Assembly: GCA_946699065.1 (NCBI GenBank) | Contig: CAMPDV010000064.1 | Coordinates: 62,001 to 126,000 of the forward strand | Direction: 5' to 3' | Source of the DNA: Loxodes magnus | Lineage: Eukaryota; Ciliophora; Karyorelictea; Loxodida; Loxodidae | DNA: 64,000 nucleotides | Shown: positions 1-13,384 of the stretch, one piece after another | How positions within the stretch are numbered: the first letter of the stretch is position 1 | How the letters are laid out: every line of letters starts with the position of its first letter | Notes under the pieces: model-generated | Told to the model about the DNA's origin: nothing | The model's database searches: none | The model's input: the letters and a program-made list of their open reading frames with translations, nothing else | Made by a program: the position numbers and the translations under genes

Positions 1-98
1 AGTATGAAACATTTCTTTTAAAGAGTTGCGCACCAATGAGAGTGTTATGCGTTCTATAATCAAATTTATTTATTTATTATTTATTTATTTATCAAGTG
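1..98 (+). repeat. 3' end of a retroelement: hairpin plus TTTA tail
   Basis: The window opens inside the 3' end of a plus-strand element. A hairpin at about 20-55 (AGAG...CTCT outer arm, GCGCACC near the loop) is followed by a run of ATTT units. The same end, including the preceding AGTATGAAACATTT, occurs inverted at 32422-32510, and related hairpin-plus-tail ends occur at 33331, 33962, 40064, 46187 and 50500. The body of this copy lies outside the window, so its class is unknown. A LINE or SINE 3' end is the best reading. Confidence 0.6.
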
Positions 99-927
99 TA
101 TCAATTATCAGATTTCCACAATATCTACCTGCAGAGTTATTAGAATAATACCAGTCTTAAAATTTTTACTAAACATATAAGAGACAAAATACAGTAATAT
201 TTCTATAAAGCAGCTACTTAAAAAAATTTTATAAATTTAAAGAAGTTAAAATATAAACGGAGAAATTTGGCAATCTTTAACAATTTCCACAAATTACTTT
301 TACAAAGTTAAACAAATAATATACACGAGAAATTAGCAGTATATATAAACTTAGAAACTATTCCTATAGTTTTTGTAAGATCTTTAAGATCATCAATATC
401 TTATTGATAATACCTATTCTATGTGTAGTATGAGACTTTTGAAGATATTTTAAATTTATATATTATTTTTAATTTATTGGATTGGCAATCGATAAAGATT
501 AGAAATTTTGACCTTAAGGCGTTTTATACTATATTATGCAGAATATATAAACCCACTTTCAAAGTAAATTTTGGAGTATTTAAATTTATAAATTAAAATA
601 TTTAAAATAAGATTTGAAATTAAAGAAATGGAATAGCAAAAAAGGAAAAAGTTAAACATGAGTATAAAATAGGAGTAATTGAAGAAAAATGATAAGATCA
701 AGGCAGAATTAAAAATAATTCAAAAACATTTAATAACGTTTATGATTGAAGGAAACAATTTTTGCAATTAAAGAATTCAAAAAGTTATTTTAGATTTTAT
801 TTAGAGAAATGAAAAATTAATTACAAAGTATTTTATTTATTAATATATCTTATATTTTATATTATAAATATTTTATTTTTATATAATTAGTTTTAATTTA
901 AGTTCATTGTTATGTTTAAAATTGGAG

Positions 928-2640
928 TCAAGTTTGTTTGCTATCTTTTTCACCATCACTATAAATTTTCATTCGTACAAACTTTTATTTAAGTTTATTA
1001 ATTCACTATTCCTTTATGGAAGTTCCTCAAACATTTAAATTTTTAAGATTTCTATAGAAAGCATATTATTTTCCCTCTTAATCAAAAATGGGAAAACTTT
1101 TCTAAGTAACATCCTTTGAATATAATAAATGTAAATTTTTTAATTATTTAAAGTTAGTTACTATTTGTCTTGCATCTTAATTATTTAGTCCATTTCTATA
1201 AAAATTCAATTCTTTTAATCATTTTATTTTAACTATTTCATTCATTCAATTTTCATCTAGAAATATACTATATCCCAAGTCTAAGCTTTCTAGTTATTAA
1301 CATTTTTAATTCATAAATTGTAAAGTTTTATTTCCTAGTTCCATATATTCAAGAGATAATTTAGTTAGTTTTCTACAATTCTCAAGAATATAACGTACAG
1401 TTTCATTAGAAAGTTATCTAACATAGCACATAGATATTTCTTCATAGTTCTATCCATAATCTCCTATTTTCTTCAATGATGTGTTAGTAAGTTAATCTAA
1501 TTAAGTAAAATAAAGGGACTTTAAATTAGGACAGTTCTATAATAGCGATATCAAGTTGCTATCATTAAAGTTGCAATTATAACCAATCTCAATAAATTAT
1601 AATTTAATATGCTACTTTCCAAATAATTCTTATAGTGTCTCTGCTTATAATTATTCTATAATTCTTAAATAGTTAAAGTTAAAGTTTTTTACCTTCAATA
1701 TGAACTAATCAATTTATTTTTATATTCATTAAGAGTCAAGTTTGCTTAAATGGGGGCATAAGTCAATATACTTCTCTATATCACTATTATTGTCAATACG
1801 TATTTCTTCTAAGAAGCTTCCTTTTTAATTCAAATATTGTAATAAAATCTCTTGATTAAATCATCTACTTCATATTTCTAGTTTCTTTAAGCTTAAGCCT
1901 AAGCAGTAGTCTAATAAAAACTTTCCTACTATCTGTTTTTTACCCAATATGATTACTTTTAAGAATTATAAATGAGTCAAATTTTTTAAAAAGCTTAAAT
2001 TTTGTTCTTGTAAAATGCTAACCCTTAAAACTAATTTTCTTAGATTTAAACATTTAGATATATATTCTTGAAAAGTTTTAACTAAATTATTTAGTCCAAT
2101 TAAATGAATTTCTTATACTATTAAGTATCCTTTTTGATTTTAATTTAGTTTAATTTATAATTATCTTTTTATTTCTTTTAAAATTTTACAAGCTTTTTTT
2201 TCTTCATCTCAGTCTTAGGCATTTATATACAAAATTTTAGTATCAGATAGCAATATTTATTAGAAAGTTCAGTTTAGTTTATTTTAAACATAGTCCTTAT
2301 TACTAGAATATTCTTTTATTTCTAACTTTTTAAATTAATACTTAAACTTATTAAGAAATTTATTGACTTATTATAATCTACTGATGTCTCTATTTTTAAG
2401 GAACTAGCAAATATTTTGAAGAATATAGGAATTGGAAATTAAATTTTACTAACTATTTTTAAATATTTTAGTGCTTTATTTTTATTAAGTAAGTTCTTCT
2501 TAGTTTTATTGCTAATGAAATCTCTTAATTGGAAGTTTAAGTTCTTAATCCTTATTTTCTTTTTATATTTTTTAATTTATCAAGTTGATATTTTATCTTT
2601 ATTCTTAAGTTAAATTCTTTTAAATTGGAACTGCTATTAA
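928..2640 (-). pseudogene. F-box/LRR protein 1, N-terminus cut off by a LINE
   Basis: Read on the minus strand with TAA/TAG as Gln and TGA as Trp, one frame runs from 2640 to a TGA at 928-930. It has an F-box-like segment (SYILQNICQFLKNRDISRLQ) and then cysteine-type leucine-rich repeats such as ILENCRKLTKLSLEYMEL and LLQNCPNLKSLYF. Tryptophans in DENWMNEI and NVWGTSIK are TGA. Compared with the full-length copies, about the first 35 codons and the promoter are missing: homology stops at 2640, six bases before the start codon of LINE copy 1. The family role is probably substrate choice for an SCF ubiquitin ligase. It may be non-functional because its start and promoter are gone. Confidence 0.75.
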
Positions 2641-2646
2641 AAAAAT

Positions 2647-5600
2647 ATGGAAGCTAATTAAAAATCGCTAATTTAAACTCTTAGCGACTCCTCTTTATCT
2701 AACAATAAAGAAACTGTGATCTTATAAAAAAAGCATAGGCAGATGTTTATACCTTCATAAATCTAGAATTTGGAAACGCTACAATTGAAGTAAATAAAAT
2801 GAATAGCCAATCTAATAAGATAAATACTAAAACAATGTAGCTAATAGAAAATAAATACTTTTCTTAGGGTTAAACTAAGATAACTTAAATATTCCTTGGA
2901 GCAATGTCACCAGTTGAAGCGCATTTTAAAAGTTGAGAAAAATACTTATCAAAAGAAAATAAATTTTGCCGCCACATTAATAAAAGGTATCAAAAATATC
3001 TTCAGGAAATTTAAATACTAGGGGGAATAATAAGGGTATTTAAGACACAAAAATATTTTAATTAATCAAAATGAAAATAATATCAGAATTATAAAATGAT
3101 CCATATTTACTTAAAATTTAGAGTATAATCATGTATAGCACTAAAATTATAAATTCAACAATATTTTAAACCAAAAGAATTAAGAAAATTAAAATCTAAA
3201 AATTCTAAATAATCTTGAAATCAAAAACATATAACTTTAAGCTTAACTTATTGAAGTAAAGAATCAAATGTAATCCTAAGGGTAAGAGTTTGAAACTAGT
3301 TAAAAATAATTCTTAAATTAGATTAAAGAACTTGAATAATAAATATAAAATCTATAAAATAATCAAATTATTCTTAATGAAAAATTTCTATAAGCTTAAG
3401 AAAATCAAGATCAAACTAATTAATGGATTATAAGTAAGTATGAAGCAGTAATAAAATAGTACAAAATGTATGTAAATAAAACTTTCAAGAAATTAAAGAA
3501 AATTGAAAATTAAAATTAAATACTAAAATCTAAATACTATAAGTAATAACTATAGTTGAAATATAATTAATTAATTTTTGGAAAAAAGCAAAATAAATCT
3601 AAAGAGATAGGAATTTAAACAGATTGTATTTCTCAATGTAATAGTTAAACTGCATAAACTGATAAAATTAATTAAATCTATAAATAGATAAATTTTAAGA
3701 GTAGTTTAGAAGTCATTCAATAGTTCCTTAAAAATCCAATTAATCTTCAATAATCATTTAAAATTCTTCGACATAATCTAGCTCGAATGAATTCTTGTAT
3801 TGTCTTAATCTAGTTTATAGGATGTTTTAGAAGAACTTTAGCTATATAAAAAATAATTATCTAGATTTGATTACATTTAGTAATTATATTACGAAATCTC
3901 TTAGTAAAAGAAGACTATTGGGTTTGAATTTTTGGAAGCTGAAGCCCAAAACCAATAGTTGATAATTTGAAATTAATGACTTATAAATAAAGATTAATAA
4001 CTATAAAAATAGCTAGTAACTTTAAATAATCAACTAAAAGTATAAAATTAGTAGAATTTGAAATAAAACATGGAGTTTCAAGAAGAATTATAATAAAAAG
4101 ATATGGAATTCCAAATATTGATATCTTAAAAGCATAATGAAATTTAACAGTTAAAAAGTTGTAATATATAATAACTATTAACCATAGAAAAATGTAATAT
4201 AGACATATAAAAACAATATTATCTCAAACTTTAATAAACAGCAGAAAATTCTACTTAAACAGAATTACTAAGCTAAAATAAATAAAATTAGACAGATTAA
4301 AACCTTTAAATAAAAGGTAATGTAGAAAATAAAATTATCTAAACAATTAATTTATAATAAGATTAAGAAATTTAAGTTTAATGATAACATTAAGAAGTTG
4401 AAGTTAACACTGAAAAATTGGAATAAAGTTAAAAATTTTGTTAAACAAACTTTATAGATATAAATCACTAAAATCTATAATAAACATATCATTAACTTAA
4501 TATGGAATTTATTTTAAATATCTAGAATAACTTAGAAAACTAGAAGAAATTATATTAAGAAAATAAGAAATTAACATCTAGTACAATAAAAATTGAATAA
4601 TAAAATCAATTTTGCTAGACAAATTTGCTTGATGAGATTATATAAAACTCCAGTAATTCTTTCATTAGCTAAATATGAACTTCATTTGTAACAATTAAAA
4701 GTTTGAGTAAAACTTAAGAAAATAGTAAGAAATTAATGAATAATTAATGAAAGAATTATTGGATCTAAAAACCAAACCTTTATAAAAAGATTAAATGAGC
4801 TAAGCAAACATTAATTATATTGAAAACTAGAATCGCACTGTTATCAAATAATACGGGCCTTTCAAAAGAAAACATGAAGAAGATGGAATTTAATATTCTC
4901 CAGCTAAACGCACTATTAAATGAAAAAATGAAAGAGAAAGTGAAAAGATAATACGATAATAAAATTTTCAATCTCCTCAACTATAAAACTTTATCAGACA
5001 AGGTTCGTGAAGGAGGAACTAATATTAAATGAGCAATATTCAAGGAAGGTATATAACAATTAATAAAGAATTAACACAAGGCACTATAGATAGTACCTAA
5101 AATGTTATTAAAATAGACAATAAACTACTAGAATCTTATTCGATTTAAGTAATTTACATTTTGATCTAATATTTCCACCAACACCCTGAGTATAAAAAAT
5201 AACTAATACATATTTAAAGAGATTCATAAGGGACTTAATATATTTGCATATATTAGGGAGGGCTCCCCAGTGGAGCGCAAGAATCTAAGAAAATAAAAAT
5301 AGGACATGTAAATATAAGCTCAATAGCTAGTAAACAAACGGCATTATAATAATTCATCCTTTATAATGAATTTGACATTTTTTCAATAAACGAAACATGA
5401 ACGTAATAAACATATTGCCCAATTGTTATAGAATAATATCGTATCTATTACTAAAATGCAAATAAACGTGCAGGTGGAGTATGTCTATTAGTAAAAAAGT
5501 GACTTGATTCTTGTTAAAATGAATTAGATTTCTCAAATCTTCCTGGACATTTTATAAGCGTGAGAGTTGGAAATTTAATAATAGCATCATGTTATTTCCC

Positions 5601-8600
5601 TACAAATGAAAAGTCAAATATTTATAAGGACATTGCATATGAATATCTTAATAATATCATAAATAATAGTGATCAGAATCCAACTATCCTTTGTGGCGAC
5701 TTTAATGCCTCAATTCCTAACTACGTCAATATTTCATCTCAAATCAATAATAATAATTAAAGATTACTAGACTTTATAGAAGCAAATGGATTAGTAATTT
5801 TAAATGATAATGAGTCTAATACATTTATTCATAGAGCGAATAATTAATGATATTGTAATGACTACTTCTTGGCAACTTAATATTTAAATTCTGATGATTT
5901 CGTTGACTATATATCCAAGATTCAGGTTTACATACTGATCATTTTCCATTAAGTATTACATTAAATTATAATTTAAAAAGAAGTGAATAAGATTAGCAAT
6001 AACGATTACTCTTTAAAATTTCTAAATTATAGGATCTGAACACGAGAAGCTATTATTAAAATCTATTTTTGGGATAATTTTATCAATTCTAGTAACTTGC
6101 TTAAAACGATGTTGAAAATTAGTACTAATTCATCTGCAATCTTATTAGTTATAATGCTGAGATTGCGCTTGGATCTTAAAATCAAAGGAAAAACTATTAT
6201 CAATTGTCAAGTTACTTAGCTACGTTATTTGTTCAAACAAAAAAGGATAATATTGCATATTAGAACGCATTAACTTTGTATGGACGTCATAATTAAGAAG
6301 TTACCAAACTTTACTAGCTTAAAATTTAATCTTATAAGAATTATCTTCACAAATTTTGGAAATGAAAAAAATAAAAAGCTAATGAAAAACATAAAGATCT
6401 TAACAAAAATGCTTAAATAATGTTTAAACAAGCTAAAAATCTAATAAACCTTAAAATTCTTAATTAGATGAATTTTTACTTTAACTAGCAATAGCAATTT
6501 ATTGAAAATTGGGAAACTAACGTTTTTGATAAACACTCGAAAATAAGTAAGATAGAATTTGACTTCTCAAATAGAAAAATAGAGGGAATATTTAGAAATT
6601 AATCTTTTATCTTAAATTAGAAATTAAGTCATTTATAAAATATGCCTCTTTTCACGTGATTTGAAATTAAAAAAATTATATCTTAGCTTACAAATAATAA
6701 AGCTGCAGGTAATGAGGGTCTAAAAGCTGAACTTATTAAATATGGAGGTTAAGATTTGTATCAAATTATTGCAAGTTTCATTAATAACATACTTAGAACA
6801 TTTAAAATACCTAATGCAATGAAAAAAATAAATATTCTTCCAATTTTCAAAAAGGGAAACAAAATTAATTGATGTAATTGACAACCTATCGCTTTATTGA
6901 ACTGTCTACTTAAAATTTATGATAAAGCACTAACATAACGACTTTATAATTATATTTATGAGCGGAACATTTTACATCCAGCCTAATTTGGATTTATTCG
7001 TAAACGCTCCACTAATTAGCAAATTTGAACTATTTAGTAAATTATAGACTTGTATCGTAGATGGTCCCATAAAAAGTAATTAATTGCTACTTTAATAGAT
7101 ATTGAAAAAATGTTTGATAGCATATCTAGGAAATTACTTTTTGATCATCTTAGAAGACTTAGGCTACCTTTGGACCTCATATGGCACTAGAATCTTTTTA
7201 CGATAATGCTGATGCTAAGTTTATAATTGGTGGATATCTTACAAGAACAATTAAATATAACAATGGAGTATTATAAGGAAGTAGCTATGCATCTGTACTT
7301 GCAATTTTATACTATGATATTGTTATAAGATATTTAGAAAATAATCAGAAGAAATTAGGATTTCAAATATTATCTAAAATTTTCGTAGTATGAGCCTTCG
7401 CTGACGACTTAATCCAATTGTCCTCTTCCTAGAAAAATGCCTAAAGATCATTACAAGCTACATCTACAGTTTTTGATTGAGTAAAACTTATAATTAATGT
7501 AGCCAAATGTGAAGTAATAGAATTCTTGAAAAAATAAATGAAAAGAAATCTAACCTTCTATTACTCTAAAACTCAATGGAATTCCAATTGCTTAAAAAGA
7601 TGAAGTTACCTATTTAGGATATTAGTTAGGAATAAAATAAAATTACAAATTACATTGTACAGCAGTAGCTACCAAATACAGAGTAGCTATTTAAAAAGCT
7701 ACTGCAATACTTTCTAAATATGGATTAGTATCCCCTCTCAGCTTCAAAACTCTTTGTAGAGCTTTTATTTTGCCTAAAGTTGAATATGGAAGTTATATTA
7801 CTCCGTAAGTTACTATTTCTGGAATTAAAGGAATAAAAAGCAATATAATTGAAATTAAAGAGGGTGGAAATGGGACCTGAGATGCACAAGGGACCTTCAG
7901 CAGGTTTAAAGGGACTTGCGATGAAGATGCAATCCCCCGTGCTGAGAAATAAGCCACAGAAAGGCTTAAATACCTTCCCTCAACAACTTGTGCACTCTGT
8001 GGTGCATTCATCCTTGGACTTCCCAACTAAGGGATTCAATTATACCTCCTGCTAACTCAGACCGAGGTGCCGCCTTGGAGTGATCTCTCCACCTCTTAGG
8101 AGCTACCTAGGCAGATCGGCGGTTTCTGCCAGTTGAAGACGGACTGGATGGCGATATTCGCCTATAAAGCCGAGAAATGGGTCCAGGCGAGACGATAGGA
8201 AAGTCCAAAAAGACATAAACAAGAAGAAAAGATTGGTGATGATGTGCACTTAACACACATCAGGTAGGCATCTATTAAGATAACAGTCCCTTCCTTAACA
8301 CTTAATTTAATTTAAATGAATAAAAAGCAAGATAGCAAAGTCGTAAAGGCTTATCTCAAGATAGGCTTTAGATCTTAAGAATTCACATTCAATGATTCAT
8401 GCTTTATTGATCTAAACTGGCTTCCTTTTAAACATAAGGTAACTCAAAAGTTAATGCACTTTTATTAAAAATTGATATAATACAGCAAAGAAAATCCTAA
8501 CTCAGACACTGCTTTTTTATTAGAAAAATGCACTAAATTTAATTTGCCATACTAGAAACATATAAAAAAATGTATCGATTTGTATAATTTTGACATGTTA

Positions 8601-9192
8601 CATGTTTAGAGTAATATGGATTTTTATAAACTCACAGAATAAAAAATAAAAGATAAATTCTTAATGGAATGTCTCTCTAGAAATAAACTTATGCCAACAG
8701 CAAAAATAATTAGAATAAATAGAAAATAATTAAAGTGTATTTCTTGAAATTACTTATACCAAATATAATAAACACTATATTAGAGAGGCTATTTCTATAT
8801 ATAAACTGAGGACTTTTTCTTATAATTTTCAATAAGAACTTAGTAATCGCCATATTAACGTTAGATATATCATTATTTGCTTACGTGGTTAAGATTTTGA
8901 TGAAGCTGATCATATTTTAGATTGCTAATACTTTGCAGACATTATTGAGGAACTTGAAAGTCATAAAGCTTTTAAAGAAAAAGACAAGAAGAAACTAATT
9001 CTTTATGACTAAAACTATATAAACAAACATTTTTCAAAGAATCAAATTCCTAAAATAGACAAATTAATCAAAAATTTTCATTCTAAATTACTAAAAAAGC
9101 GTATTGAAATATATAAACTACAACATGAGCTTTTAGAAGAGTTTCTAGAAGAAAAAAAAAATTTCATCAAGACAATAAATAAAAATATATGA
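2647..9192 (+). mobile_element. Degraded non-LTR retrotransposon (LINE copy 1)
   Basis: This is a diverged relative of the intact LINE at 50.6 kb. It opens with an ATG at 2647; the N-terminal SDSSLSNNKE matches SDSSLSKNKE in copy 2. A coiled-coil-rich first part is followed by an APE-type endonuclease (INETW ending at 5400 with Trp as TGA, CGDFNA near 5694) and a reverse transcriptase (NWCNWQPIALLN near 6868, VWAFADDL near 7388). A C-terminal segment resembles the zinc-binding region of copy 2, followed by a likely TGA-TAG stop at 9190. Frameshifts near 5910 and 7180 and a 440-bp insertion at 7.86-8.3 kb break the ORF. No TTTA tail was found, so the 3' end may be truncated. Confidence 0.85.
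7858..8300. mobile_element. GC-rich insertion inside LINE copy 1
   Basis: About 440 bp of much higher GC content interrupts the reverse transcriptase C-terminal region. In copy 2 the flanking protein segments lie close together (GILNRIEKS and FNESCFVDLNW). The insert begins GGGTGGAAA, a start also seen at 20285 and 33028. I see no coding pattern, no clear tRNA-like promoter boxes and no TTTA tail. AATTAAA-like sequence at both edges might be a poor target duplication. A short non-autonomous element is most likely, of unknown class. Confidence 0.55.
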
Positions 9193-10372
9193 TAGAGAAA
9201 GAAAAAGAAGAAGCTTGATTGGCATTTGCAAACTTTTATCTTTCAACATATTTGTAATATTTATAGTCTAAGCTATATTTATTGCAACTGTATCTCAATA
9301 TTCTTGAATATTGAAACTATTATATTTTAATTAATTAATTAATTAAATTATCTACCTATTCATGGTATTTGATTGCATTTCTAAATGAATCTAACTATTA
9401 TTTATTAAGCTAAAATTAAAAATAGATGATAAGCTAAAATAGTTAAACTAGACATTAAAGCTTTAAGGTAGATTTAAAATGACTTTAAATTAAAATTATA
9501 TAACTATTTTTATAAGAGCAGAGAGATCTAAATCAATGAGTCTTAACATAATTTAGTAGGAATATATTCATTATTTGAGATAATCCTTTAATAAAAACTT
9601 ACATCATTTTAGTTTAATTTTTTCAATCTATGATCTGCTTGTATTTTGCTATATTTTTTTGGAAATCGAAAAACTAATTTATATTTAAGAATTATTTAAT
9701 CTAATAGACTCTCATTTCAACTTGTATCACATTCCTTAAAAATAATGATAACATTTTTCGATTATAATAATGTTCTTCATCACAGATTTACATTAAATAA
9801 CATAATTAATTATTTTTTATAATGTATAGCTATTATTTTCTCTTTTTTAAGTTAAAAATTTAACTTTAAAGACATTGATAAATCTTCAGTATTTGCATAG
9901 CATAAAAATTCCAATATAATGTTTATCATATAATCATTTTAAAATTCTCTTTAGCTGTCTTTTATACCTTAAATGAAATAAACCTTAATAACTAAAATTT
10001 TTGATTAAAATCCCTTGATTTTAAAATCCAATTTTAACTACTTTAAACCATATTTTTAATTACGCTACATAAAGAATATCATTAGATTAATAGCTTCAAT
10101 TTTAAATAGCATTCTATTTGATTAAACAAAATTCTCATAAGCTATAATCTAACTTACTTTAATTATAAGTATCTTTCCAATTATTTTGCAGTAATTGCTT
10201 AGAATAAAATTCTTTTTTTCGTTAATTTAAAATCACTTTAATAAGTGTAAAATTAATACTTTAATAAAGTTTTAATTTCGTTAGTTAGTAATTTATGGGC
10301 TTTTACATTTTTTAAGCAGAGATATATAAAAATAATTTTAGAAATAATTTTAGATTTAGTTTAATAGTTTTC
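9193..10372. other. AT-rich stretch, no gene recognised
   Basis: This lies between the end of LINE copy 1 and the C-terminus of the kinase-MORN gene. It contains a TTAA run near 9331 and otherwise featureless AT-rich DNA. Because stop codons do not delimit ORFs in this genome, a small gene cannot be excluded, but I see no motif. Confidence 0.4.
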
Positions 10373-13300
10373 TCATTGCTTAACTCCATTAACCCATTTT
10401 CCTTTTAATTCAGAACCATCTGGATTTGTTATTGTGAAAATTCCATTCATTAAATTGTTTTTCCATGGGCCTTTCATTTCCGTTTCATCTTGTAATGTTA
10501 ATACTCCTACTCCTTCTCTTTTGTCTTTCTTCCAATTTCCTTTATAGACCTCTTTGTTTATGTACGTCATCTCTCCAAATCCCTACATTTTCTCCTTATC
10601 AAACATTCCATCATATATTTGACCATTTTGCCATATAAATTTCCCTCTTCCGTGAATTAGATCATTTTTAAATTATCCCTCATAATAATCACCATTCTTA
10701 AATTTAAAATAACCTATTCCATCTTTTTTATCTTATCTGAACATTCCATCGTACTTATCTCCATTTTTCAAGCAGAATATACCTTTATCGCCAATTGGTC
10801 TTCCTCCCCTCTTGTCGTTTGACCACATTCCCTCATACCAACTTCCATCAGCCCAAGTATATTTTCCAATTCCTTATCTCATATTTTTAAAAAACTCTCC
10901 AACATACACACCACCATCAGGATAAGTACAGCTTCCTTTTCCATTGAATTATCCATTCTTAAACTATCCATCATATCTACCATAAATAGTTCCATCTTGT
11001 AATGTTAATACTCCTACTCCTTCTCTTTTGTCTTTCTTCCAATTTCCTTTATAGACCTCTTTGTTTATGTACGTCATCTCTCCAAATCCCTACATTTTCT
11101 CCTTATCAAACATTCCATCATATATTTGACCATTTTGCCATATATATTTACCTCTTCCGTGAATTAGATCATTTTTAAATTATCCCTCATAATAATCACC
11201 ATTCTTAAATGTATAGTAACCTATTCCATCTTTTTTATCTTATCTGAACATTCCATCGTACTTATCTCCATTTTTCAAGCAGAATATACCTTTATCGCCA
11301 ATTGGTCTTCCTCCCCTCTTGTCGTTTGACCACATTCCCTCATACCAACTTCCATCAGCCCAAGTATATTTTCCAGTTCCTTATCTCATATTTTGAACAA
11401 ACTCTCCAACATACACATCACCATCAGGATAAGTACAGCTTCCTTTTCCATTGAATTATCCATTCTTAAACTCTCCATCATAGATAGTTCCATCAAGAAA
11501 TACTTTTCTGCCTCTTCCATTAGGTACTTAACCAGGTGCATCTCCTATATAACTTTTCTACAAATCTTATTAAATTTAATTATAATGATAGTCTTTAAGT
11601 TAATACGCTGATAGATAGTTGTCTCCTTGAGTAAGCATAGTAGACCTTATCTATCTGTCTTGAAGAATAGCAACACCTGGATTTTATGGAATTAAATTAA
11701 CATTCATAGAAACTAAAGTTAGAAACTTACCAATTTATGCTTAGCCTTATACAGAAGGAGTGTTTTACTAAATTTAAACTTATATTTGAACATCTTGATT
11801 CTTAATAGGACCTTACAATTCAGGTACAATTTTGCTAGCATTGATTCATTATTTTTGATCAATTACTGAAATGTCCACATATTAAGAGTTTTCTACCTAT
11901 CTTATAGTTTGAGTTCTAAAAGCACTTGGTTTTTAAACTTAGGTTGCTTCCATTAGTGCCTAATTTTAGTTTAATGGCATTTAGTTCTATTAATTATTTT
12001 AGGGTTAAGACTATTAGTAATTTTGAGGATTTCATGGTTGTGATGCAGATTATGCATTTTGATTTTATGGGAGAATATCTTCTTCATCTACCCAATCTAT
12101 TTCTTAAGATTCTACTCTTTTTAGCTAAGACATATCGAGTTAGTTTTACTCTTCAGGAATATTCTATAATTGTTGCTAGGGTTAGTTTTACTAGAAAGGA
12201 TTGTAGTCAAATTCAATATATTCACTTATTTCTTATTTAAGGTTTGAAAGAGATTGCTATTACGAAGAATTTGCAATTACTTTTGAGCCTTACATAGCAG
12301 AAGGTTGTTAGAAAGAGGTATTGGCAGCTTGCATATTTTGCTAAGAAAATTTTAGTTTAAATTCTTCTTCATCGTTCAAAATTTTTTCTAATTTAGCAAA
12401 AATCTCTCTCATTTTTGGCCTTGTTTGAGGATCTTTACGAAGACAATTAGTTATAATGTATTATATATACTAAGGTACATTAGGAGGAATTTCTGGAAGT
12501 ATTTCTTTCATTAGAGAACTTTTGATTTAAATATCAGAAAATGTTGAGTTTGATTTTTCTTCTTCATACTAAAATGGAATTTTACCACTTCATAATTAAA
12601 GAAGAGTACAACCATATGCATAAGTATCTACTGCCTTAGTCAAAGTAGTCTTAGCTTTAAAATATTCAGGCGCCATGAATCTTACCGTCGAGTCTGCCAG
12701 TTTTTTAAACTTTTCTACTTCAATGAAAATAGATTCTTCAGATATCTTTACAATATTTGTTGTATCAGTCTAACTTTGATTAATTTCTTATGCATTTTAA
12801 CCTTTTGATTTAGGAACTAAATTCCTAGCTAGCCAAAAATCACAAACTTTAGCATGATCATTATAATCAAGCAGAACATTTAGACATTTTAAGTCTCGAT
12901 GTACTAAATTATACATTTCATGCATTATGAACATAGCTTCAGCTATTTCGTAGCTTATTTTTAGCAGCAATCTTTCATTGCCTGGTTATAAGAGTCTTGG
13001 TAATGCGTGACAGCAATCTTCTTTGCATAGTTCTTAAATAACTGCTAGTCCTTAGTCATAGGAAATTCCGTAAATGGAGGCAAATCTATGATGTCTAATT
13101 TTGCATTGAGGAATAATATCATTAAAGAAGCTTTCTACATACTATTGTAGATTTTAAATCGACATGTTTTTGAAAATCTTTACTGCAACTGGAATTGATT
13201 TGAATTGTCCCTTCCAAACTTCTCCATATCCGCCTGATCCAAGTTGCATTTACTTATCAATTTCATTCATGGATATAATTTGAATTCCAAACTATTACAT

Positions 13301-13384
13301 ATGTCGCAAATACTTCTTTTCTTTGTCTATAATCAATTATATTGCTTCTACGATTTATTTCCACAAGGCTTCCTTTTCCGACAT
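10373..13384 (-). CDS. Protein kinase-MORN repeat fusion
   Basis: A single 1003-codon frame runs from ATG 13384 to TGA 10373. Residues about 50-330 form a tyrosine-kinase-like Ser/Thr kinase domain: glycine loop GSGGYGEVWKG (about 54), lysine in VAVKIF, catalytic HRDLKCLNVLLD, MAPEYF, DTYAYGC and a closing TRPKMREI. The magnesium-binding DFG reads DFW (residues 182-184, codon TGG), so activity is uncertain. A Gln-rich linker (about 350-600) is followed by many MORN repeats (YEGMWSNDKRGG, YDGMFRQDKKDG types) to the end. TAA and TAG inside are Gln, and at least three internal TGA fit Trp (LWSGKIPF, SQPWNP, QKQWIN). MORN repeats commonly bind membranes or act as scaffolds. The fusion suggests a membrane- or cortex-tethered kinase, which is inference. 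The stop is uncertain because TGA is also a sense codon. Confidence 0.85.
10488..11501 (-). repeat. Two tandem 507-bp copies within the MORN region
   Basis: Bases 10488-10994 and 10995-11501 are nearly identical with an exact 507-bp offset: for example TCTTGTAATGTTA at 10488 and 10995, and CTCTCCAACATACACA at 10895 and 11402. The unit is 169 codons, so the duplication keeps the reading frame and doubles a block of MORN repeats. Few differences are visible, so it is recent or homogenised. A collapsed or expanded assembly repeat is the main alternative. Confidence 0.9.
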
